DNA from: ATZT02 sp046048135
GTDB taxonomy: Bacteria > Actinomycetota > Actinomycetes > S36-B12 > UBA5976
Direction of reading: 5' to 3'
Length of the DNA stretch: 11,833 nt
Assembly: GCA_046048135.1 (NCBI GenBank)
Contig: JBJOGR010000005.1
Location: 1-11,833, forward strand
The position numbers and the translations under genes were made by a program. Below the pieces are notes generated by a model. The model made no database searches. It saw only the letters and a program-made list of their open reading frames with translations, and was not told where the DNA came from. Of this stretch, positions 6,792 through 11,833 are shown in pieces (the stretch's first letter is position 1; every line of letters starts with the position of its first letter).

Positions 6792-8255
6792 ATGACGAAT
6801 GAGATTAGAAGCCAATATTTAATAGGTCAGATTGCTCGCGAATTAGGTGCAATTGTTGGCCATGATCAAGTTTCAGTTGATAAAGAAAAAAGATTTGAAC
6901 AAGCAAGTGACTGGTCCTGGATGAGTAAGTATTTAATTTCCAAAAATCAAGAATTACCAATGGCAGACATTGTGGTATCGCCAAAATCTAGTGAAGAAGT
7001 TTCAAAAGTTGTAGCTTTGGCAAATGAATATCGCATGCCAGTAATACCAAGAGGTGGAGGATCTGGAACTCAATCTGGAACTTTTGCTCTTTATGGCGGT
7101 ATTGCACTTGATTTAAGAAAACTAAACAAAATTGTTGACATTGATGAAAACTCAATGGTGGTAACAGTTGAAGCAGGATTAGATGGTTCTGAATTAGAAA
7201 AAGTTTTAAATGCAAAAGGTTTAACCATGCCTCATTACCCTGGTTCACATTTTTTTGGTGCAACTATTGGTGGATGTTTAGCAGCAAGAGGTTCTGGTGT
7301 TGTTTCAACTAAATATGGCAAAGCAGAAGATTTAGTTTTACAAATTGAAGCAGTGATGGCAAATGGAAAAGTAATTGAAACTCTTCCAGTACCAAGTCAT
7401 GCTTCTGGTCCGGGAATTATCCAAACACTTGTTGGAAGTGAAGGAACACTTGGTGTAATTACTAAAGCTGCAATGCGTTTAGAAAGATTACCTGAATCAA
7501 GAGTTTTTCTTTCTTACGGATTTAAAGATGTTAATACTGGAATTGAAGCTGCCAGAAAAATAATGACTGATAGATGGCGTCCTGCAGTGATAAGACTTTA
7601 TGACGAAGCAGATACTGCAAAGCTTTCTGATTGGTTAAACCTTGGTGTGCAAGGAGTGTTAATGGTAATTATGTGTGATGGCACAAAATCATTAACAGAT
7701 TTAGAAAGTAAAGAAATACAAAGAATTTGTGAAGGTGTGGGCGGTAAACCACACGGACCTGAAGTAGGTCAAAACTGGTGGGACGGGAAATATGAGCCAT
7801 TTAAACATGGCAATATTCCTGCCCCACCAATGATTTATGGCACCACTGATACTTGTGCCAAGTTCAATGATCTGCCAGCTATATATAAAGCTAAAAAAGA
7901 AGTAGTGGAGAAACAATTTGCTCACCATAAAGCCAGATACACCGCTCACTTTTCTCACTGGTTTCCCTGGGGCGGCATGATTTATGACCGTTTCTATGTA
8001 GATAACCCACCAGCAGATATTGACGAAGCGATGAAATTGCATGACGATTTATGGAATGCAGCAATTGATGCTTCCTTGAAAAACGGAGGAACCTTAAACG
8101 AACACCATGGTGTTGGTTTAAAACTAGGACGTTTCATGAAGCACCAACATGGCTCAGCATGGGAATTCATGTTGAGTTTGAAAAAAGCGTGGGATCCAAA
8201 CGGAATCATGAATCCAGGAAAACTTGGATTTGGTCCGCCGGGTTCTGCGAATTAA
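6792..8255 (+). CDS. FAD-binding oxidase/dehydrogenase of the VAO/PCMH (GlcD/AGPS-like) family
   Basis: This 487-residue flavoprotein should oxidise a hydroxyl compound. The N-terminal FAD-binding domain has PRGGGSGTQSG (86-96), PGSHFFGATIGGCLAARGSG (150-169) and GSEGTLGVIT (215-224). The C-terminal catalytic domain has YDRFY (398-402), GGTLNEHHGVG (432-442) with the paired histidines near the flavin, and the closing DPNGIMNPGK (468-477). The length fits D-lactate/glycolate-type oxidases and AGPS-like enzymes. No Cys-rich iron-sulfur region or signal peptide is visible, so it acts in the cytoplasm. AAGGG at 6773-6777 is 14 bases before the ATG, a little far. The gene opens the second plus-strand unit under a near-consensus promoter. 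The substrate (polyol, 2-hydroxyacid or cyclitol) cannot be read from the sequence. Confidence 0.92.
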   Translation: MTNEIRSQYLIGQIARELGAIVGHDQVSVDKEKRFEQASDWSWMSKYLISKNQELPMADIVVSPKSSEEVSKVVALANEYRMPVIPRGGGSGTQSGTFALYGGIALDLRKLNKIVDIDENSMVVTVEAGLDGSELEKVLNAKGLTMPHYPGSHFFGATIGGCLAARGSGVVSTKYGKAEDLVLQIEAVMANGKVIETLPVPSHASGPGIIQTLVGSEGTLGVITKAAMRLERLPESRVFLSYGFKDVNTGIEAARKIMTDRWRPAVIRLYDEADTAKLSDWLNLGVQGVLMVIMCDGTKSLTDLESKEIQRICEGVGGKPHGPEVGQNWWDGKYEPFKHGNIPAPPMIYGTTDTCAKFNDLPAIYKAKKEVVEKQFAHHKARYTAHFSHWFPWGGMIYDRFYVDNPPADIDEAMKLHDDLWNAAIDASLKNGGTLNEHHGVGLKLGRFMKHQHGSAWEFMLSLKKAWDPNGIMNPGKLGFGPPGSAN

Positions 8256-8264
8256 AAAAGGGTT

Positions 8265-8287
8265 TAGTAACTAAGACTTAGTTACTA
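8265..8287. promoter_or_regulatory. perfect 11-bp-arm palindrome before the epimerase gene
   Basis: TAGTAACTAAG (8265-8275) and CTTAGTTACTA (8277-8287) are exact reverse complements around a single A. The element also contains two copies of TAGTNACTA (8265-8273 and 8279-8287), each itself a palindrome. It ends where the ribosome binding site AGAAGGG (8287-8293) begins. No T run follows, so it is not a terminator. It is either an operator inside the operon or an mRNA hairpin that tunes translation of the epimerase gene. Confidence 0.65.
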
Positions 8288-8300
8288 GAAGGGAAAAGCA

Positions 8301-9185
8301 ATGCATTTATCTATGCATAACTGGATGCGTGCCGAGCCGCTGGAAACAACCATCGCCCGACTAGCAAAATATGGTTACAAGAGTATTGAAATCAGTGGTG
8401 AACCAGAAAAGTTCCCATCTTCAACTACTCGTGACTTGTTAAAGAAATACAACTTGAAGTGTTGGGGTTCTGTAACTCTGATGCTTGGAGAAAGAAACCT
8501 TGTTGCTAAAGATGAAGCAAAAAGAGCAATGAGTGTTAAGTATGTAAAAGATTGCATCACTATGGTGAAAGAACTTGATGGAACAGAAATGACAATTGTT
8601 CCTGCCACTGTAGGAAAAATTACTCCAGATGCATCTCCAGATGAAGAATGGAGTTGGGCTGTTGCAGGTATGAAAGAAATTTATGCCCACTCTCAAGCTG
8701 CAGGTGTAAAACTTGCAATCGAACCTCTAAACAGATTCGAAACATACTTCATTAACCGTTGCGAACAAGCACTTGCTTTAGCTGAAGCAACTGGACCAGA
8801 TTGTGGTGTTTGCTTAGATGCATTCCACATCAACATTGAAGAAGAAGATTTATATGCAGCAATTCGTTTAGCTGGAAAGAAACTAAACGACTTCCACGTT
8901 GCAGATAACAACCGTATGCCAGCAGGTCACGGTGATTATGACTGGAAGAAAGTTGTAGCCACTTTGAAAGAAATTGGTTATGACGGTGCATTAACTGCAG
9001 AGTTCGTTGCTCCAATCGATAGAACTCCTGCAAATAAATTCAAGAATGCTTTGGATATGAATCCACCGGGAATCGATCCAGAACAATTGAAGTTCATCAT
9101 TGATCACGGTTCATCAATTCTTACCGAAGAATTTTATGACTGGTTGGTTAAAGAGAACTCAGATCATCTACTACCTCTTATTTAA
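8301..9185 (+). CDS. TIM-barrel sugar isomerase/epimerase, D-tagatose/D-psicose 3-epimerase-like
   Basis: This 294-residue protein of the xylose-isomerase-like TIM-barrel superfamily probably epimerises or isomerises a ketose-type intermediate. The ketose 3-epimerase signature residues are visible: Glu141 in AIEPLNRFETYFINR, Asp173 and His176 in CLDAFHINIEEED, His199 and Arg205 in DFHVADNNRMPAGHGDYDW, and Glu234 in LTAEF. The first four plus Glu234 form the metal and catalytic set in characterised D-psicose 3-epimerases. A tail of about 55 residues after Glu234 is somewhat long. AGAAGGG (8287-8293) lies 7 bases before the ATG. The start codon itself lies in a small ATGCAT inverted repeat (8301-8306 with 8313-8318). 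EryC of the erythritol pathway is a relative by fold, so a phosphorylated tetrulose substrate is also possible. Confidence 0.92.
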   Translation: MHLSMHNWMRAEPLETTIARLAKYGYKSIEISGEPEKFPSSTTRDLLKKYNLKCWGSVTLMLGERNLVAKDEAKRAMSVKYVKDCITMVKELDGTEMTIVPATVGKITPDASPDEEWSWAVAGMKEIYAHSQAAGVKLAIEPLNRFETYFINRCEQALALAEATGPDCGVCLDAFHINIEEEDLYAAIRLAGKKLNDFHVADNNRMPAGHGDYDWKKVVATLKEIGYDGALTAEFVAPIDRTPANKFKNALDMNPPGIDPEQLKFIIDHGSSILTEEFYDWLVKENSDHLLPLI

Positions 9186-9195
9186 TTAATAAGAG
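9175..9195 (+). repeat. AT-rich hairpin spanning the epimerase stop codon
   Basis: CTCTTATT (9175-9182) and AATAAGAG (9188-9195) are perfectly complementary around a five-base loop that contains the TAA stop. No T run follows, so it is at most a weak terminator or a 3'-end stabiliser between two cistrons. Confidence 0.45.
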
Positions 9196-9203
9196 AATTA
9201 ATT

Positions 9204-9284
9204 TAAGCGACTTCGGGAGTCTTTGGTGAAAGAGTTAGTGCTAGTAATCGGCACACTTGACACCAAAGGACCCGAAGTTGCTTA
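9204..9284 (+). promoter_or_regulatory. long stem enclosing ribosome binding site and start codon of the Tm-1-like gene
   Basis: Positions 9204-9217 pair with 9271-9284 (14 pairs, one G-U), and 9220-9228 pair with 9261-9269 (9 pairs, one G-U). Only AG against A is unpaired between the two helices, and the loop is 9229-9260. The GGGAG ribosome binding site (9215-9219) and both possible start codons (TTG 9223, GTG 9226) lie in the 5' arm. The 3' arm is coding sequence for the conserved DTKGPEVAYL. Such a structure should strongly restrict initiation unless it is melted by an upstream ribosome, a ligand or a factor. Confidence 0.75.
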
Positions 9285-10455
9285 TTTAAGAGACAAATTA
9301 AAAGAATACGGACTTAATCCTTACGTAATTGATGTTGGAATTTTAGGTGAACCAGTAGGTATCACTCCAGATTTTTCTAAAGCTCAACTTGCCCAATTTG
9401 GTGGCACCACAATTGAAAAAGTTCAAAACGCAGGATCTCGCGGGGCTGCAGTTGAACAGATGCGTGAATTTGTAGTTAAAAAAGTTAAAGAAATGGTTTC
9501 TAATAATGAAGTAGTTGGAGCAATTGGCATAGGTGGTGCTGAAGGTGGAGTAATGACAGCTGCTGCATTAATGGCATTACCAATTGGGGCTCCAAAAATT
9601 GTGATCTCTCCAATTGCATCAGGTAAACATGAATTTGCTCCACTTGTTGGCACAACTGACATGATGACTATGCATTCAATCGTAGATATTTTAGGTTTAA
9701 ACGATATTTCCAAAACTATTTTTGATAATGCAGCTGCAGCAGTTTATGGCATGTTACAAAAAGGGCATCAATTACAAAAACCAAAACCAGGAACAAAAGC
9801 TGTAGCTGTGACAATGCTTGGAAATACCAACACTGCAATTACTGCAATGCAGCCTTTAATGAAAGAAAAAGGTTATGAATTAGTGGTATTTCATGCAAAC
9901 GGTGTGGGTGGACCTGCAATGGAAGAATTAGCTGAAGCTGGACAATTTGTAGGAATTATTGATTTCACAACTAATGAAATGGCTGCAAATTTAGTTGGTG
10001 GCATACATGTAGCAAATGAAAACAGATTAAAAGTTGCAGGGCGATTAGGCATTCCTCAAGTTGTAGTTCCTGGATGTGTTGATTTTGTGGTGTTTCATGC
10101 AAATACTGTGCCAGATAATTTAAAAGATCGCCCACTTTATAACCACAATCCTGAATATTGGTTAGTAAGACTTGATGGAAAAGAAATGGAAGAGTTAGGT
10201 AAAAAGTTTGCTGATTCTTTGAATGAAGCAAAAGGTGCAGTAAAAGTTGCTATACCAACAAAGGGAATTTCAATTCCTAATAAACCAGGAGGTGTTTTCT
10301 TTGATCCAGCAGCTGATAAAAGATTTATGGATCAGATGAAAAATACTTTAAGAAAAGATATTGAAGTTTTGGACTTTGATTATCACGTTAATGATCCTGA
10401 GTTTGGAATTGCGGTCGGTAAACTCTTTATCGACCTATTAGAAAAGGAGAAATAA
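9226..10455 (+). CDS. Tm-1-like ATP-binding domain protein (UPF0261)
   Basis: This is a 409-residue protein covering the full family length. The family is named after the tomato virus-resistance protein Tm-1, whose N-terminal domain is of this type; bacterial members are largely uncharacterised. Typical segments are VIGTLDTKGPEVAYLRD near the N-terminus, the Gly-rich GIGGAEGGVMTAAALMALP (102-120), GTTDMMTMHSIVDILGLN (143-160) and, in the C-terminal domain, IDFTTNEMAANLVGG and VVPGCVDFVVFHANT. I prefer the GTG at 9226 because GGGAG (9215-9219) is 6 bases away; a TTG at 9223 would be only 3 away. The start is buried in a 23-bp stem. The gene is followed after two bases by the creatininase-family gene. 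An enzymatic role in the pathway is inferred from its position only. Confidence 0.92.
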   Translation: MKELVLVIGTLDTKGPEVAYLRDKLKEYGLNPYVIDVGILGEPVGITPDFSKAQLAQFGGTTIEKVQNAGSRGAAVEQMREFVVKKVKEMVSNNEVVGAIGIGGAEGGVMTAAALMALPIGAPKIVISPIASGKHEFAPLVGTTDMMTMHSIVDILGLNDISKTIFDNAAAAVYGMLQKGHQLQKPKPGTKAVAVTMLGNTNTAITAMQPLMKEKGYELVVFHANGVGGPAMEELAEAGQFVGIIDFTTNEMAANLVGGIHVANENRLKVAGRLGIPQVVVPGCVDFVVFHANTVPDNLKDRPLYNHNPEYWLVRLDGKEMEELGKKFADSLNEAKGAVKVAIPTKGISIPNKPGGVFFDPAADKRFMDQMKNTLRKDIEVLDFDYHVNDPEFGIAVGKLFIDLLEKEK

Positions 10456-10457
10456 AA

Positions 10458-11372
10458 ATGGCAAAACATCCCATAAGAAAGTTTCAAAGATTAACAACTG
10501 GGGATGATGCATTCAGAGCAAAATTTAGATCATGGGACATGACTGAATTAAGTTATGTTGACATCAAAGAATATTTAAAAGAAAAAGACACCGTTTTAGT
10601 ACCAATGGCTTCAACTGAACAACACGGTCCACATTTACCTTTGTACACAGACACCATTACTGCAATTGAAGTTGCAGAAAGAGTTTCAGAAGCAATTGGG
10701 GTATTTCATACTCCCCCAATTTGGACTGGTTATTCACCACAACATATGCATTTACCAGGTGAAGGCAGAGGAACAATCACTGTTAGAGCAAGCACTTTAA
10801 CTAATTTGATGTATGACGTAGCTAGATCTTTAATTCATCATGGTTTTAACAGAATCATTTTTATTAATGGTCATGGTTCAAATACCAAAGTTGTTGATCC
10901 GGTTTTAAGAAAACTTCGTTATGAAACAGGAGCACTTATTGGTTTTGTTCGCCCATACATGGAACGCTACGTTGGAGTATTAGAAGGTTTAATGGAAAAT
11001 CCACCAGAAGAAACTCCAGGTTGGCATTCATCTGAATTAGAAACTTCACAAGATATGGCTTATGACCCAGACTTAGTAAGAATGGAAAGGGCCTATCCAG
11101 AAAAAGCACACATTCCAGGATTCTTACCAAAGAGTTTTCAGAAAAATGATGGAATGCCAGATGTGGAATTTGAAGGATACCAATATTTCACTTTCCCAAT
11201 GGATCACCATGAATTCGTAGAATCAGGCACCATTGGAAATCCAATGAGAGCAACTATTGAAAAAGGTGAAGAAGCTTTCAGAAGATTAAGTGAACACACA
11301 GCAAAAGCAGTATTGGAATTAACTAAAGTTCCTGTTAATGTCACAAACAGAGAATTTGTTGACAGAGTATAA
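10458..11372 (+). CDS. creatininase-family metal-dependent hydrolase
   Basis: This 304-residue protein has the creatininase fold. The metal-binding motif STEQHGPHLPLYTDT gives Glu54, His56 and Asp65. NGHGSN (137-142) gives His139, and WHSSELETS (189-197) gives Glu193, the position of a metal ligand in family members that have NGHGGN rather than the creatininase NGHYEN. It is therefore unlikely to be a true creatininase. The family includes amidohydrolases, lactam or lactone hydrolases and, from memory, IolN of the Thermotoga inositol pathway, which opens a dehydro-inosose ring. That precedent makes ring-opening or C-C hydrolysis of an oxidised sugar or cyclitol a reasonable guess here. AAGGAG (10444-10449) lies 8 bases before the ATG. 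The gene is coupled to its neighbours on both sides by two-base gaps. Confidence 0.92.
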   Translation: MAKHPIRKFQRLTTGDDAFRAKFRSWDMTELSYVDIKEYLKEKDTVLVPMASTEQHGPHLPLYTDTITAIEVAERVSEAIGVFHTPPIWTGYSPQHMHLPGEGRGTITVRASTLTNLMYDVARSLIHHGFNRIIFINGHGSNTKVVDPVLRKLRYETGALIGFVRPYMERYVGVLEGLMENPPEETPGWHSSELETSQDMAYDPDLVRMERAYPEKAHIPGFLPKSFQKNDGMPDVEFEGYQYFTFPMDHHEFVESGTIGNPMRATIEKGEEAFRRLSEHTAKAVLELTKVPVNVTNREFVDRV

Positions 11373-11374
11373 AT

Positions 11375-11833
11375 ATGAAAACAGACACTAAATCGTCGCA
11401 GGCATCATCATTAGTTACTGATGCCTACGACTATTTAGTTGATGCAATTACTTCTTTTAAACTTCCATCTAATTCTGCAATCAGTGAAAACAAGTTAGCG
11501 ACTCAATTAGGAATTTCTAGAACTCCTATTAGACAAGCTTTGCAAAGATTAGAAGCAGAAGGGCTAATTACTAAAACAGATTCATCTCGTTTCACAGTGG
11601 CACTCTTAACTCCTAAACAGGTTGAAGAAGCTTGTGATTTGTTACAAATAATTGACACTTATCTATTCTCAAAAGCAGCTAAAACTTTGACAAAAGAAAA
11701 GAAAGAAGAATTACTAAAAGTAACCCAGGAGATGATATCTGCTGCTCAAAAAAATGATAGAGAAAACTGGAGTAAAGCAGATACAAAATTTCATGATCTT
11801 GTTATTCAAGCTGCAGATAATCAAACTGTTTCT
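11375..11833 (+). CDS. GntR-family (FCD-type) transcriptional regulator, 3' end outside window
   Basis: This gives the first 153 residues of a DNA-binding regulator, cut off by the right edge. The winged helix-turn-helix is clear, with ISENKLATQLGISRTPIRQA at about 36-55 followed by LQRLEAEGLI. The effector domain begins near residue 80 and includes KADTKFHDLVIQA with Asp136 and His140, in the metal/ligand position of FCD domains; such regulators usually sense organic acids, sugar acids or similar pathway compounds. The ATG at 11375 follows the creatininase-family stop by two bases with only a weak GACAGAG upstream, so it is probably translated by coupling. It is the likely repressor of this locus, acting at the boxes at 6745-6770 and 5507-5521. 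Its first codons hold a long inverted repeat. Confidence 0.92.
   Translation, partial: MKTDTKSSQASSLVTDAYDYLVDAITSFKLPSNSAISENKLATQLGISRTPIRQALQRLEAEGLITKTDSSRFTVALLTPKQVEEACDLLQIIDTYLFSKAAKTLTKEKKEELLKVTQEMISAAQKNDRENWSKADTKFHDLVIQAADNQTVS
11387..11439 (+). repeat. 21-bp-arm inverted repeat in the first codons of the GntR gene
   Basis: Positions 11387-11407 and 11419-11439 are complementary at 19 of 21 positions, with single mismatches at 11399/11427 and 11394/11432 and an 11-base loop (11408-11418). The loop contains TTAGTTAC, which is also present in the palindrome at 8265-8287. No T run follows. It may be an RNA hairpin that slows or limits translation of the regulator, or an autoregulatory operator inside the gene. 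Confidence 0.65.

Noticed and set aside
10458..11372. True creatininase involved in creatinine breakdown
   Set aside because: The active-site motif is NGHGSN rather than NGHYEN, and no creatinase, sarcosine oxidase or related gene is nearby.
6779..11398. Similar 20-base stretches near 6779 (before the oxidase gene) and 11378 (start of the GntR gene), both beginning AAAACAGACA
   Set aside because: One is untranslated and the other coding. AT-rich similarity of this length can arise by chance and no structure or context links them.
1..11833. CRISPR arrays, insertion sequences, transposases, tRNA or rRNA genes
   Set aside because: I saw no regularly spaced repeats, no transposase-like proteins, and no recognisable tRNA or rRNA sequence; nearly all of the window is occupied by the listed genes, and no gene-free stretch exceeds 300 bases.

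Overview
The window is a low-GC (roughly 37-38% by eye) catabolic and uptake locus built around two divergently transcribed gene blocks. The solute-binding protein carries a twin-arginine lipoprotein signal followed by LAAC, a style common in actinobacteria. Together with the low GC and tight gene packing this suggests a streamlined actinobacterium, for example a freshwater planktonic lineage. That assignment is tentative and rests on style only. TGA is used as a normal stop.

Minus-strand block (about 5560 down to 1, running off the left edge): a complete ABC uptake operon in the order solute-binding lipoprotein, permease, permease, small membrane protein, ATPase, ATPase. Gene junctions are abutting or overlapping. 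Two different ATPases plus a small membrane protein between the second permease and the ATPases recalls the GlpSTPQV glycerol transporter architecture rather than the usual one-ATPase carbohydrate importer. Each ATPase is missing different key residues, so the pair should form one good and one degenerate ATP site. The binding-protein leader holds an intrinsic-terminator-like hairpin directly before the ribosome binding site, and a second hairpin separates the binding-protein gene from the permeases.

Plus-strand block (5646 to the right edge): an RpiB/LacAB-family isomerase of the tetrulose-phosphate (DerI/EryI-like) type and a DJ-1/PfpI-family protein. A terminator follows, then a promoter with tandem operator-like boxes. 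Next come a VAO-type FAD oxidase, a TIM-barrel ketose 3-epimerase-like protein, a Tm-1-like (UPF0261) protein, a creatininase-family hydrolase and a truncated GntR/FCD regulator. No kinase is present. The set reads as a pathway in which a polyol, cyclitol or related sugar derivative is imported, oxidised, epimerised and hydrolysed; no described pathway that I know has exactly this set.

The most unusual signals are in the RNA/DNA structure. A 23-base-pair stem encloses the ribosome binding site and start codon of the Tm-1-like gene. A 21-bp-arm inverted repeat (19 of 21 paired) lies in the first codons of the GntR gene. A perfect 11-bp-arm palindrome abuts the ribosome binding site of the epimerase gene. 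A 15-base operator-like motif is shared (12 of 15) between the transporter leader and the oxidase promoter.
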